Positions 1-9,564 of a stretch of DNA of 64,000 nt are shown here, in pieces. The DNA comes from Microtetraspora malaysiensis (lineage in GTDB: Bacteria > Actinomycetota > Actinomycetes > Streptosporangiales > Streptosporangiaceae). Both the position numbers and the translations under genes were made by a program. The notes beneath the pieces are model-generated. The model saw nothing but the letters and a program-made list of their open reading frames with translations. It was not told the origin of the DNA and did not search any database. The stretch is from the NCBI RefSeq assembly GCF_001528665.1, contig NZ_BBYJ01000006.1, forward strand, positions 310,001 to 374,000. The letters are read 5' to 3'. Numbering within the stretch: position 1 is the stretch's first letter; each line of letters starts with the position of its first letter.

Positions 1-2400
1 CTGTGGCTGCTGGAGAGCCTGGCAGCGGAGCCGTACAAGCTGGACATCACCCTGAGCGGGCCGCGCCCGGCCCGGGCCAAGCGGCCGGCGCCGAGCAAGG
101 TCGGCAGCTTCGCGCCGGACCGTACCGGGCGGGCCAGCGTGGTCGAGATCCGCGGCACCGCCCACTGGCTGACCCACCGCGACGGCCCCGCGGGCGTGCT
201 GCGCGCCGAGTCCGGCGTCCGGGTACGGTTGCCGCGGCCTCTCGACGACGCCGGCCGGGCTGTCTGGGTGTCGGACACATCAGGCGAGGACGCGCTGGAG
301 ATCGGCGTACCCGGCGGTGAGATTCGCACGCTGGCCGCCGGTCAGCTCGGCCGGGTGCTCGACCTGGCCGCAGCGCCGGACGGCAAGCATGCCGCGGTCG
401 CCACTCACGACGGGCGGCTCCTGGTGGTGGATCTCGACCTCGGGGATGTCCGCGAGCTGGACCGCACCACTCACGGCGACGTGCAGCAGCTGACGTTCTC
501 GCCGGACTCGGCCTGGCTCGCCTGGGCGCATCCCTACCAGGCCGAGCGCCGCCACCTCAAGCTGGCCCGCGTGGACGGCGGCACCGCGATCGAGGTGACC
601 CCGCCGCGCTTCAACGACTACAGCCCGTCCTTCACCATGGACGGTAAGTGCCTGGCCTTCCTGTCCGACCGTACGTTCAACCCGGTCTACGACGCCCACG
701 TCTTCGACCTGGCCTTCCCCAGCAGCTGCCGGCCGTACCTGGTGCCGCTCAAGGCGACCACGCCCTCGCCGTTCGACCCCTCGCTGGCGGGCCGCGGCTT
801 CAACGGGGAGGCCGACGCCGGTTCGGACGCCGGGAACGACGGCGCGTCCGACACGCCGCCCGTGACCGAGGTGGACGCCGACGGGCTGGCGGCACGGATC
901 GTGCCCGTGCCGGTACCCGCCGGCACCTACTCCAACCTGCGTGCCGCCAAGGACGGCCTGCTGTGGCTGAGCCATCCGCTCAACGGCCAGCTCGGCGACG
1001 GCACCGAGCCCGGCACGCCGATCCTGGAACGCTATGACCTGACCAAGCGCAAGGTCGGCGAGCTGGGCAGGGAGTTCCGGGCCTTCGAGGTCAGCGGCGA
1101 CAGCACGCGCCTGGTGGCCACCGGCAAGAACGGCCTGCAGACCCGCGCCACCGGAGAGGACGGCGAGGTCGTCACCATCGACCTGGACCGGGTGTCCGTG
1201 ACCATCGACCCGGTCGCCGAGTGGCGGCAGGCCTACAACGAGGCCGGGCGGCTCATGCGCGACCACTTCTGGCGCGCGGACATGAACGGCGTCGACTGGC
1301 AGGACACGCTCGACCGCTACGCCCCGCTCGTGGAGCGGATCGGCACCTACTCCGAGCTGATCGACCTGCTCTGGGAGGTCCAGGGTGAGCTGGCCACCTC
1401 CCACGCCTACGCGCGGCCCAATGGCGTCGCCCGCGATCCCAAGCGCCGCCAGGGCCAGCTCGGCGCCGACCTCGCCCGGGACGAGGACGGAGTGTGGCGG
1501 ATCAGCCGCATCCTGCCCGGGGAGTCCTCCGACCACGAGGCCCGCTCGCCGCTGCTCGCGCCCGGCGTCGCCGTCCGGGAGGGCGACGCGATCGTCGCCG
1601 TGGGCGGGCGCCGGGTCGATCCGGTCCGCGGGCCGCTGGCCCTGCTGTCCGGCGCGGCGGAGCGGCCCGTGGAGCTGACTGTCCAGCCCGGCTCCGGCGG
1701 CGAGACCCGCCGGGTCGTCGTCACGCCCGTCGCCGACGAGACGCCGCTGCGGTACCACGACTGGGTGGCCGGACGGCGGGCGTTCGTGCGTGCGGCGTCG
1801 GGTGGGCGGCTCGGCTACCTGCACGTGCCGGACATGGTGGCCACCGGTTGGGCGCAGTTCCACCGGGACCTGCATGCCGAGATGGGCTTCGACGGGCTCA
1901 TCGTGGACGTCCGCGACAACGGCGGCGGTCATCTCTCCGAGCTGGTGCTGGAGAAGCTGCAGCGCCGGGTGACCGGGTGGATGCGGGCCCGGGGGTACGA
2001 GCCGATGCGGTACCCGGACGACTCGCCTCGCGGGCCCATCGTGGCCGTCACCGACGAGTTCGCCGGGTCGGACGGGGACATCGTCAGCGCCGGGATCAAG
2101 AATCGCGGCATCGGGCCGCTCGTGGGCACGCGGACCTGGGGCGGTGTGATCGGCATCGACTCGCGGTACTCGCTTGTGGACGGGACCATCGTCACTCAGC
2201 CGCGGTACTCCTTCTGGCTGGAAGGCGAGGGGTGGGGCGTGGAGAACCACGGCGTCGACCCGGACGTCGAGGTCATCGTGACGCCGCAGGACCTGGTCGC
2301 CGGGCGGGATCCGCAGCTGACGCGGGCGGTGGAGCTCGCCTTGGCGGCGCTGGAGGAGAGGGATCCGGCGACTCCGCCGGAGTTGCCGCCGCTGCGGTGA
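1..2400 (+). CDS. Tricorn-like protease (S41 family), 5' end outside window
   Basis: The frame is open from the first base, so the N-terminus (start codon and first part of the beta-propeller) lies upstream of the window. About 799 residues are visible. WD/TolB-like propeller repeats come first. The catalytic Ser-His pair (TSHAY, codons at 1399-1404) follows, then a PDZ-like domain (about 1450-1720), then the C-terminal S41 core with the nucleophile in GSDGD (Ser codon 2068-2070). The acidic residue in GVENHGVDPD (Glu codon 2242-2244) matches the Glu of the tricorn tetrad. Known tricorn proteases are large cytoplasmic peptidases that cut peptides released by other proteases. All tetrad positions look intact. 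Two peptide-type ABC transporters follow downstream, which fits a role in using imported or endogenous peptides; that link is inference. Confidence 0.9.
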   Translation: MWLLESLAAEPYKLDITLSGPRPARAKRPAPSKVGSFAPDRTGRASVVEIRGTAHWLTHRDGPAGVLRAESGVRVRLPRPLDDAGRAVWVSDTSGEDALEIGVPGGEIRTLAAGQLGRVLDLAAAPDGKHAAVATHDGRLLVVDLDLGDVRELDRTTHGDVQQLTFSPDSAWLAWAHPYQAERRHLKLARVDGGTAIEVTPPRFNDYSPSFTMDGKCLAFLSDRTFNPVYDAHVFDLAFPSSCRPYLVPLKATTPSPFDPSLAGRGFNGEADAGSDAGNDGASDTPPVTEVDADGLAARIVPVPVPAGTYSNLRAAKDGLLWLSHPLNGQLGDGTEPGTPILERYDLTKRKVGELGREFRAFEVSGDSTRLVATGKNGLQTRATGEDGEVVTIDLDRVSVTIDPVAEWRQAYNEAGRLMRDHFWRADMNGVDWQDTLDRYAPLVERIGTYSELIDLLWEVQGELATSHAYARPNGVARDPKRRQGQLGADLARDEDGVWRISRILPGESSDHEARSPLLAPGVAVREGDAIVAVGGRRVDPVRGPLALLSGAAERPVELTVQPGSGGETRRVVVTPVADETPLRYHDWVAGRRAFVRAASGGRLGYLHVPDMVATGWAQFHRDLHAEMGFDGLIVDVRDNGGGHLSELVLEKLQRRVTGWMRARGYEPMRYPDDSPRGPIVAVTDEFAGSDGDIVSAGIKNRGIGPLVGTRTWGGVIGIDSRYSLVDGTIVTQPRYSFWLEGEGWGVENHGVDPDVEVIVTPQDLVAGRDPQLTRAVELALAALEERDPATPPELPPLR

Positions 2401-2414
2401 CGAGTGGTGAGAGC

Positions 2415-2449
2415 ACGGCCGGGCCGCGGACAGTCCGCGGCCCGGCCGT
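2415..2449. terminator. Convergent hairpin terminator
   Basis: A perfect 16-bp inverted repeat (2415-2430 and 2434-2449) with a 3-nt loop sits between the stop of the tricorn gene and the stop of the facing oppF gene. It has no long U tract, which is usual for GC-rich actinobacterial terminators. It probably ends transcription from both sides. Confidence 0.8.
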
Positions 2450-2466
2450 ACTCAAGAAATGGTCGG

Positions 2467-3494
<1,028 letters not shown>

Positions 3495-3495
<1 letters not shown>

Positions 3496-4553
3496 CAGCG
3501 GCCTTCCATGAGCTGGGTGAAGATCTCCTGCTTCTGCGTCAGCGTGAGATAGCACGCGTCGCCGTGCCCGCGCTCCGGCGACAGCTCCGGAAGCTCCGTG
3601 GAGCACAGGTCGGGGCCGACCTGGTTGCGATAGTCGCAGCGGGGGTGGAAGCGGCAGCCGGGGGGCGGGGTGAGCAGGCTCGGCGGCGTCCCGCGCACCG
3701 GCTTGAGCGGCACGTCCACGGACGAGCCGAGCCGCGGGGCCGAGGACAGCAGCCCCCAGGTGTACGGGTGCCGGGGCGTGCCGAGGACCTCGCGCACCGT
3801 GCCGCGCTCGGCGGCCCGGCCGGCGTACATCACCAGCACGTTGTGCGCCGCCTGGGCGACCACGCCGAGGTCGTGCGTGATCAGGATGATGGAGGTGCCC
3901 ATCTGGTCCTGGAGGTCCTTGAGCAGGTCGAGGATCTGCGCCTGGACGGTCACGTCGAGCGCGGTGGTCGGCTCGTCGGCGATGACCAGCGCGGGGTCGC
4001 AGACCAGCGCCATCGCGATCATCACGCGTTGCCGCATGCCACCGGAGAAGTGGTGGGGGTAGTCGTCCACCCGGACCCGGGCGTTGGGGATGCCGACGCG
4101 TTCGAGCATCTCGACCGCCCGGTCGCGCGCCTCGCGCTTGCTCGCGCCCTTGTGTTTGCGGTAGACCTCGCCGATCTGCCGGCCGACGGTGTGGAACGGC
4201 GACAGCGCGGTCAGCGGGTCCTGGAAGATCATGGCGATGCGGTTGCCGCGCAGCCGCTCCAGGGTGCCGCGGCTCGCACCGACCAACTCCTGGTCCTCGA
4301 ACCAGATCTCGCCGCGGATCTCGGCCTGCTCGCTGCTGTGCAGCCCGAGGATCGTCAGGTTGGTCACGGATTTGCCGGAGCCGGACTCGCCGACGATGCC
4401 GAGGGTGGTGCCCTTCTCGACCTCGAAGGAGAGCCCGTCCACCGCTTTGACGACCCCGTCCTCTGTCTGGAAGGAGACGTGTAGATCCTGGACGGACAGG
4501 AACGAGTCGCTCCGGCGGCCCCGGCCGGTCTCGGTGATCGTGACGGCGGTCAA
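3495..4553 (-). CDS. Peptide ABC transporter ATP-binding protein (OppD/DppD type), locus 1
   Basis: Second ATPase subunit of the first importer, 352 aa. Walker A is GESGSGKS (about 55-62). The signature FSGGMRQR and Walker [13 protein letters not shown] follow in the normal order, and the C-terminus carries the [11 protein letters not shown] oligopeptide motif. The start is a TTG at 4553, supported by AGGAG about 8 nt upstream. A frame search limited to ATG/GTG would miss this N-terminus. The stop overlaps the oppF start by one base, so the two ATPases are translationally coupled. It presumably pairs with the neighbouring OppF, as in other Opp systems. Confidence 0.92.
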
Positions 4554-4563
4554 GCGATGGCTC

Positions 4564-5544
4564 CTAGCTGAGGCGGACGCGCGGGTCGATGACGGCGTAG
4601 AGCGCGTCGACGATGACGTTGAAGACGACGATCGCGGCGGCGGCGAGCAGGACGGTGGCCATCAGCATCGGCAGGTCGTCGTTGTTGACCGACTGGATCG
4701 ACAGGCGGCCGATGCCCTGGAGGCTGAAGGTCGTCTCGGTGATGATCGCGCCGCCGATGAGGCTGGCGAGGTCGATGCCGAAGATCGTCGCGATGGGAGT
4801 GAGCGTGCCCCGCAGCGCGAACCTCAGCACGACCGTCCGCGCGGACATGCCCTTCGCGCGCGCTGTGCGGACGTAGTCCTCGCTGAGCTGCTCCACCATG
4901 GTCGAGCGGGTCATGCGGGTGTAGTTGGCGGTGAAGATGATCGCCAGGACGATCCACGGCAGCAGCAGGCCGTACGCCCAGCCGATGGGGTCCTCGGTGA
5001 GCGGCACGTAGCGGGGCCGTTCGATGACCTGCCACTGGAAGACGAGGAAGTACATGGCGAGGGTGCCGATGAAGTAGATCTGCACCGACGCGCCGATCAG
5101 GGACGACACGCTGGCGATCTTGTCGAGCGGCTTGCCCTGGTTCAGCGCGGCGATGATGCCGGTGCCGACGCCGAAGAGCAGGAAGACGACCGCCGCGCCG
5201 ACGGTCAGCGAGAGCGTCACCGGCAGCCGGTCGACGATCGTGCCGAAGACCGGCTCCTGGTTCACGAACGAATAACCCAGGCAGGGGGCCGGGCAGTGCC
5301 CCAGCCCTTCGTATTCGCGGCCGACGAAGATCCCGGAGACCCACTCGACGAACTGGACGAAGATCGGCTGGTCCAGGCCGAGGTTGTGCCTCGCCTGGAC
5401 GAGGGTCTCGGGCGGGCAGACCTTGCCGCAGGCGAGCCGGGCGGGGTCGCCCGGCACGGCGAAGAAGAGGAAGAACGTCACGGCGGAGACGATCAACAAG
5501 ATGAACGCCGCGCTGAGACCTCTGCGAGTCAGGAAACGAAGCAC
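4564..5544 (-). CDS. Peptide ABC transporter permease (OppB/DppB type), locus 1
   Basis: Inner-membrane permease, 326 aa, normal length for DppB. It has an N-terminal membrane segment after MLRFLTRRG, a periplasmic-type loop, five more hydrophobic segments, and the EAA-type coupling region (DYVRTARAKGMSARTVVLRFALRGTL, split here as DYVRTARAKG and VVLRFALRG). The C-terminus ends in DALYAVIDPRVRLS, usual for this subunit. The start is GTG at 5544 with AGGAG just upstream. Only 10 bp separate it from oppD. A strong hairpin separates it from the upstream solute-binding gene, so its expression may be lower than that of the binding protein. Confidence 0.92.
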   Translation of the reverse strand: MLRFLTRRGLSAAFILLIVSAVTFFLFFAVPGDPARLACGKVCPPETLVQARHNLGLDQPIFVQFVEWVSGIFVGREYEGLGHCPAPCLGYSFVNQEPVFGTIVDRLPVTLSLTVGAAVVFLLFGVGTGIIAALNQGKPLDKIASVSSLIGASVQIYFIGTLAMYFLVFQWQVIERPRYVPLTEDPIGWAYGLLLPWIVLAIIFTANYTRMTRSTMVEQLSEDYVRTARAKGMSARTVVLRFALRGTLTPIATIFGIDLASLIGGAIITETTFSLQGIGRLSIQSVNNDDLPMLMATVLLAAAAIVVFNVIVDALYAVIDPRVRLS

Positions 5545-5562
5545 CGGAGCTCCTGTGCGGGG

Positions 5563-5592
5563 CTCCGGGGCGCCTCGTGGGGCGCCCCGGAG
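5563..5592 (-). terminator. Hairpin after solute-binding gene, locus 1 (attenuator candidate)
   Basis: A perfect 12-bp inverted repeat (5563-5574 and 5581-5592, 6-nt loop) lies in the 55-bp gap between the solute-binding gene and oppB. Inside an operon such a hairpin commonly gives partial termination or 3'-end stabilisation, so that binding protein exceeds permease. That role is inference from position; no U tract follows. Confidence 0.6.
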
Positions 5593-5599
5593 ACGTGGC

Positions 5600-7390
5600 C
5601 TACTGCTGCTTCACGAAGATGGTGTTCGGGGAGACGACCCAGTTGATCGGGTCGATCTCGGCGCCGCCGATCAGCGAGCCGTGCAGGGAGTTGGCGATGC
5701 TGTTCACGTCGGGGACCAGCGGCGTCACCTTCTCCATGATGGTCTTGTCGAGGGCGCCCCAGGCCTTGTTCGCCTCGTCGGCGTCGCTCATGCCCTGGAT
5801 GCGCTTGATCTCCGCCTGGATCTCCGGGTCCTTGAAGTGGGAGACGTTCTGCCCGCCCTCGACGATCGGGCCGAAGATCACCGGGAAGACCGTGGCCGCG
5901 TTGGGCCAGTCGGCGCCCCAGCCGCCCCAGTACATGTCGAACCCGTTATCGATCTTGGTGATCGAGTCGTACCAGGTCTTCGGGTTGAGCGGCTTGGCGA
6001 CGACCTTGATGCCGGCCTTCTCCAGCCCGGCCTTGATTGCGACGGTGATGCGCTCCTGGACCGGAGTCTGGTTGTAGGCGTACACGATGGTCGGGTGCGG
6101 GTTGCTCGACTGCGCGAGCAGCTCCTTCGCCTTCTCGACGTCGCCCTCGGGCTTGGCCTTCTTGTTGAAGAGGTCGTACTCCTGGTAGCCCGCCAGAGTG
6201 GGGTTGAGGATCGTGGTGGAGATCACCGAGGAGACCGGGCCGCCTCCGATCTGCTGGAGCTGCTTGGCCGGCCACGCGTAGTTGATCGCCTGACGGATCT
6301 TGATGTCCTTCACCCGGTCGAGGTTGAAGTAGTAGTAGTCCGCGTACGGCGACGGCTGGCTCATCAGGCGCGACTTGAAGGCGGGGTCGGACAGCACCTG
6401 CTGGAGCCGCTCCGGCGCGACCTGCCGGTAGAAGCTGAACGTCTTCTTGTCGTCACCCGCGTCGGCGATGAACCGGTCGGTGGCCTGGAGGTTCTGGTAG
6501 CCGAACTCCATGTGCCACTTGTCCGGGTACGCGCCGCGGATCGGGTCGGTGGCCGGGTCCCAGTTCGGGTTCCGCTCCAGATCCATCGACTTGTCCGTGA
6601 CGTGGTTGACGATGATGTACGGACCGTTGGAGAAGGGCTCCTTGTCGTACCTCTCCTTGGTGTCCTTCGCCTGCGGGACGATGCCGTACGTCGTCATCGC
6701 CAGCGCGAAGTTCGCGTCGGCGTGCGGCTCCTTGAACTTGAATACGACGGTCTTGTCGTCGGGCGTCTCGATGTTGTCGAGGTGCTTGCCGTCGTAGGGG
6801 CCCTTGTAGGACTTCTTGTAGTTCTCCTGCGTCAGCCACTGCTGCACGTAGGGGGCGCCCTCGGTGCTGTAGGAGGCGAAGAGGCGCTCGATGGTCCACT
6901 TCACGTCGCCGGAGGTGATCGGGGTGCCGTCCTGCCACTTCACGCCGTCCTTCAGCGTGAACGTCCAGGTCTTGCCGCCGTCGGAGGCCTGGCCGGTGTC
7001 GGTGGCGAGGTCGCCGACCAGCTTGTAGTCGTTCTTCGCGATCCGCTTGTAGCCGGTGAGCTGGCGGGCGTACATCAGGGCGAAGGCGCTCTCGACGTTG
7101 GTGTAGATGCGGCCCGGGTCGAGGTGGGCGTAGTCGTCGCGGTCGATCATGTTGATCGCGCCGCCCTTGACGACGCCCTCCGGCGCGATCGCGGGTCCGT
7201 TGGAGTCGTCGGCCGTGCCGATGGCGATCTTCGGCGCGGTGTCGGCGGAGGGCCCCCGGTCCGACGCGGCGCTGGACGGGTTGCCGGCGGCGGCGGGCGT
7301 CCCGCCTCCGCCGCCCTTGGCACAGGCGCCGGCGAGAGCCAGGACACCGACGGCGAGAACGGCCACCGTCGACCGCTTTCGGATGGACAT
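5600..7390 (-). CDS. Solute-binding lipoprotein, family 5 (peptide type), locus 1
   Basis: Extracytoplasmic substrate-binding protein of the first importer, 596 aa. It has a lipoprotein signal peptide (MSIRKRSTVAVLAVGVLALAG then Cys, lipobox LAGAC at about residues 19-23) followed by a Gly-rich linker. The body is SBP_bac_5-like, with the family pattern of a transported-peptide binder (DGVKWQDGTPITSGDVKWTI region, DPGRIYTNVES region). It would be anchored to the outer face of the membrane and hand substrate to the OppB/OppC permeases. The ATG at 7390 has AAGGAG 6 nt upstream. The gene lies between oppC and oppB, and a hairpin follows its stop. Confidence 0.93.
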   Translation of the reverse strand: MSIRKRSTVAVLAVGVLALAGACAKGGGGGTPAAAGNPSSAASDRGPSADTAPKIAIGTADDSNGPAIAPEGVVKGGAINMIDRDDYAHLDPGRIYTNVESAFALMYARQLTGYKRIAKNDYKLVGDLATDTGQASDGGKTWTFTLKDGVKWQDGTPITSGDVKWTIERLFASYSTEGAPYVQQWLTQENYKKSYKGPYDGKHLDNIETPDDKTVVFKFKEPHADANFALAMTTYGIVPQAKDTKERYDKEPFSNGPYIIVNHVTDKSMDLERNPNWDPATDPIRGAYPDKWHMEFGYQNLQATDRFIADAGDDKKTFSFYRQVAPERLQQVLSDPAFKSRLMSQPSPYADYYYFNLDRVKDIKIRQAINYAWPAKQLQQIGGGPVSSVISTTILNPTLAGYQEYDLFNKKAKPEGDVEKAKELLAQSSNPHPTIVYAYNQTPVQERITVAIKAGLEKAGIKVVAKPLNPKTWYDSITKIDNGFDMYWGGWGADWPNAATVFPVIFGPIVEGGQNVSHFKDPEIQAEIKRIQGMSDADEANKAWGALDKTIMEKVTPLVPDVNSIANSLHGSLIGGAEIDPINWVVSPNTIFVKQQ

Positions 7391-7426
7391 GTCGCTCCTT
7401 ATCTGGGGGATCTGCGGGAGACGTGG

Positions 7427-8434
7427 TCAGCGTCTGATCTTGGGGTCGAAGGCGTCCCGTACGGAGTCTCCGAGCAGGTTGAACGCGATGACGAAGATGA
7501 GCAGGGCGATGCCCGGGAACATCAGGTAGGTGATGTCGTCGGTGTAGACCTCGGTGCCGCGCAGGAACATGCGGCCCCAGTCCGGGGTGGGCTCGATCAT
7601 GCCGACGCCCAGGAAGGACAGCGCGGCCTCGGAGGTGACGAGGGCGGGCAGCAGCAGCGTGGACTGGATCAGGATCGGGGTCCACAGGTTGGGCAGCAGT
7701 TCCTTGAAGACGATCCGGGCCGGTGAGGCGCCGGTGACCTTGGCCGCCTCGACGAACTCCCGTTCGCGCAGGGACAGGACGTTGCCGCGCAGCAGACGCG
7801 CCAGCCCGGCCCAGCCGAAGATCGTCAGGAAGATGATCAGCGTGGCCGCGCGCAGCCAGACCGGCGTCTCCTCCTCGGGCTTGACCATGAGGTTCTCCAG
7901 CACCGGCATGAACGCGATGATGAAGAGCGTCGAGGGGAACGACAGCAGGACGTCGATCACGCGGCCGATGAAGTAGTCGGTCCTGCCGCCCACGTAGCCG
8001 GCGACGATGCCGACCACGATGCCGATCAGCGTGGTGGCGATCGTGGCCGTCAGGGCGATCAGCAGCGAGGTCCGGATGCCGTACACGAGCTGCATGAAGA
8101 CGTCGCGGCCGAGGCCGGGCTCGATGCCGAACCAGAACTCCGAGCTGATGCCGCCGTTGGGCAGGAGCGGGAAGCCGAAGTCGTTCAGCAGGCCGGGCCG
8201 GTCCTGGCCGTAGGTCGTGTACGGGTCCTTGCCGTACAGCAGGGAGATCAGCGGGGCGCCGACGGCGACCAGGATGAAGAACAGGACGATGACCGCCGAG
8301 ATCATGCCTGTCGGGTCCCGGCGGAAGCGCCGCCACATGAGCTGGCCGGGGGACCGGCCGACCAGGCTTCCGCCGGTTGCGGCGGGTGTGATCGCCGTTG
8401 TCGGTTCTGCGGTGGTCTCTGAAGGGATCGTCAT
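7427..8434 (-). CDS. Peptide ABC transporter permease (OppC/DppC type), locus 1
   Basis: Second permease subunit, 335 aa, first gene of the minus-strand operon. It has an N-terminal cytoplasmic tail, a first membrane segment (SAVIVLFFILVAVGAPLI), a loop containing the typical FGIEPGLGRDVF, then further segments and the coupling region EFVEAAKVTGASPARIV. It ends DSVRDAFDPKIRR, normal for DppC. The frame is open another 63 codons upstream, but the ATG at 8434 is preferred because the extension is unlike the family and GGGAG lies about 10 nt upstream. It should form a heterodimer with the oppB product. Confidence 0.9.
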   Translation of the reverse strand: MTIPSETTAEPTTAITPAATGGSLVGRSPGQLMWRRFRRDPTGMISAVIVLFFILVAVGAPLISLLYGKDPYTTYGQDRPGLLNDFGFPLLPNGGISSEFWFGIEPGLGRDVFMQLVYGIRTSLLIALTATIATTLIGIVVGIVAGYVGGRTDYFIGRVIDVLLSFPSTLFIIAFMPVLENLMVKPEEETPVWLRAATLIIFLTIFGWAGLARLLRGNVLSLREREFVEAAKVTGASPARIVFKELLPNLWTPILIQSTLLLPALVTSEAALSFLGVGMIEPTPDWGRMFLRGTEVYTDDITYLMFPGIALLIFVIAFNLLGDSVRDAFDPKIRR

Positions 8435-8557
8435 CGCGCAGGAGCTCCCGAGAGGGACATCAAAGGTCGGCAGAAATCCCGACTTGAGGGAACTTTGGCA
8501 AGTTATTTTCCGTAGGTCAATGAGACGACGGGCGCCATTTATTTCTTGCTTGGTTCG

Positions 8558-8589
8558 TGCCTCAAAGTAAATCACCTTGTGTTGAGGCA
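8558..8589. promoter_or_regulatory. Inverted repeat upstream of opp locus 1
   Basis: Perfect 8-bp arms TGCCTCAA (8558-8565) and TTGAGGCA (8582-8589) with a 16-nt spacer lie 124 bp upstream of the oppC start. The spacing fits either an operator with two half sites or a leader hairpin on the opp transcript. Confidence 0.35.
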
Positions 8590-8644
8590 AAGCGTTGACC
8601 TGGACGGATGAGAGAGCGACCATGTCGACTATACGTATGCGCCC

Positions 8645-8664
8645 GTGTCACGATTCTGTGACAC
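8645..8664. promoter_or_regulatory. Perfect palindrome, possible operator
   Basis: GTGTCAC (8645-8651), a 6-nt spacer and GTGACAC (8658-8664) form an exact 7-bp dyad in an AT-richer stretch about 210 bp upstream of oppC. The arms face the opposite way to a CRP site. A GntR-type or other dimeric regulator is possible; no regulator can be named. Confidence 0.4.
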
Positions 8665-8970
8665 AATCCGGACAATATCGCGGCGCAATATGCCAGGAAA
8701 CGCGACTTTCGGGAATTGTCGCGGTCGAATTGGGGCGATTTAACCTCAATTTCGGGCGGCCCTTTTGGCGCTTGGCGTCGTGTGGCCGCCGGGTGGCCCG
8801 GGCTCGCGAGTGTGCTGACCGCAACCGTTCACGGGGTCGGGGGAGCGGAGCCGGGGCGGAGCGAAGGCTCCATGAGAGAGGGTCGCGGGTTCCCTCAGGC
8901 GAAGCGACCGACCCGGCCGAGGTCCGTGGACGTCCCGCGAGGGGGCGGGAGCATAGATGTGAAAGAAGTG

Positions 8971-9004
8971 TTTGACACTTTAAAACGTCAAAGATAGCTT
9001 TGAC
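8971..9004 (+). promoter_or_regulatory. Promoter with overlapping TTTGAC/GTCAAA operator; leaderless start
   Basis: The -35 is TTGACA (8972-8977), the spacer is 17 nt and the -10 is TAGCTT (8995-9000). The ATG of the truncated regulator begins at 9007, six bases after the -10, so its mRNA would be leaderless. A perfect dyad GTCAAAG (8987-8993) and CTTTGAC (8998-9004) covers the -10, and a third half site TTTGAC (8971-8976) covers the -35. This is the layout of an autoregulated ArsR-type gene. Confidence 0.6.
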
Positions 9005-9006
9005 AT

Positions 9007-9159
9007 ATGCGAGACACCGACCCTCGCGCTATGCGGGCGATGGCGAACCCGCTGAGACTGGATCTGCTCGACTTGCTGGCCCGGTCGGACCCGCCACGGC
9101 GGCGAGCTGCGCGCGGCACCGAAAAGGACGGCCCCGAAGAGGACGCCGGGACGGAGTGA
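9007..9159 (+). pseudogene. Truncated ArsR-type regulator (N-terminal remnant)
   Basis: A 50-codon frame beginning MRDTDPRAMRAMANPLRLDLL. This matches the first helices of ArsR-family winged-helix regulators (xxRAMANPLRLxLLxxL). The family pattern stops after DLLARS. The remaining 20 or so residues are charged and unrelated, and no recognition helix (the usual ASCSFHLRQL-type segment) is present. The protein cannot make a normal DNA-binding wing, so the gene looks like a deletion remnant. Its promoter and operator still look intact. A complete ArsR domain is about 90-100 residues or more. An alternative is a genuine small protein that reuses the dimerisation helix. Confidence 0.5.
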
Positions 9160-9232
9160 CCGGCCGGCGCAGCCCCGCGGGCGAGGCGAGACGCGTCGCG
9201 GCCGCCCTCATCCACCCCCTGAACGAGAGCAG

Positions 9233-9484
9233 ATGAGCACGATGGACGACATGCGGAAGGCCGCCGAGATGGGGCTGGCCGACATCAACCGGGCCCACGC
9301 CGAACTCGTCGCGGAGACCGACCTGCGCCGCCGCCTCCGCGCGGCACAGAGCGTCCGCGCGGGCGACGACGACGATCGGATGGCGGCGAGCCTCCTCGGG
9401 CGTGTGCGCCACCGGCTGGCCGTGGGCATGCGCGGCCTGGCCGACGGCATCGACCCCCTGCCGCGCCGGGTGTGTGAGCCCTGA
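9233..9484 (+). CDS. Small hypothetical protein, 83 aa
   Basis: A short frame with an ATG at 9233. The product is hydrophilic and mostly helical by composition, with a heptad-like N-terminal half (DDMRKAAEMGLADINRAHAE) and an Arg-rich middle. No membrane segment, signal peptide or known motif is visible. It lies 73 bp after the ArsR remnant and is followed by a strong terminator. The ribosome-binding site is weak. I do not recognise the family. Confidence 0.4.
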   Translation: MSTMDDMRKAAEMGLADINRAHAELVAETDLRRRLRAAQSVRAGDDDDRMAASLLGRVRHRLAVGMRGLADGIDPLPRRVCEP

Positions 9485-9503
9485 CGCGCCGGGCGGAGAC
9501 AGG

Positions 9504-9540
9504 ACGGGCCCCCGGCCGCGTGGGGCGGCCGGGGGCCCGT
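9504..9540. terminator. Convergent hairpin terminator
   Basis: A perfect 16-bp inverted repeat (9504-9519 and 9525-9540) with a 5-nt loop lies between the 83-aa ORF and the end of the facing oppF gene of locus 2. It should terminate both transcripts. Confidence 0.8.
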
Positions 9541-9564
9541 GTCTGGGTCGTGTCCGGAAACTGC

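Larger units (their letters stand above)
8435..8971. other. Intergenic region upstream of opp locus 1
   Basis: About 540 bp without a convincing gene. It must hold the minus-strand opp promoter, but no clear -35/-10 pair is visible. Two inverted repeats are present (8558-8589 and 8645-8664, listed separately). The stretch 8461-8760 is clearly lower in GC than the flanking genes. A possible 93-codon plus-strand frame at 8716-8997 lacks family features and codon bias, so it is not called. Confidence 0.5.

Noticed and set aside
280-2250. A 656-codon minus-strand frame antisense to the tricorn gene
   Set aside because: It is a GC-rich shadow of the real coding frame; its translation is Gly/Pro/Arg/His-rich with no recognisable domain, while the plus-strand frame has intact catalytic motifs.
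8716-8997. A 93-codon plus-strand frame upstream of the ArsR remnant
   Set aside because: It crosses the promoter and operator of the ArsR gene, has no family match I can see, and its composition is not like the neighbouring genes.
9000-9236. A 78-codon frame overlapping the ArsR remnant in another phase
   Set aside because: The overlapping frame carries the recognisable ArsR helix and the promoter is placed for that ATG, so this one is probably a shadow.
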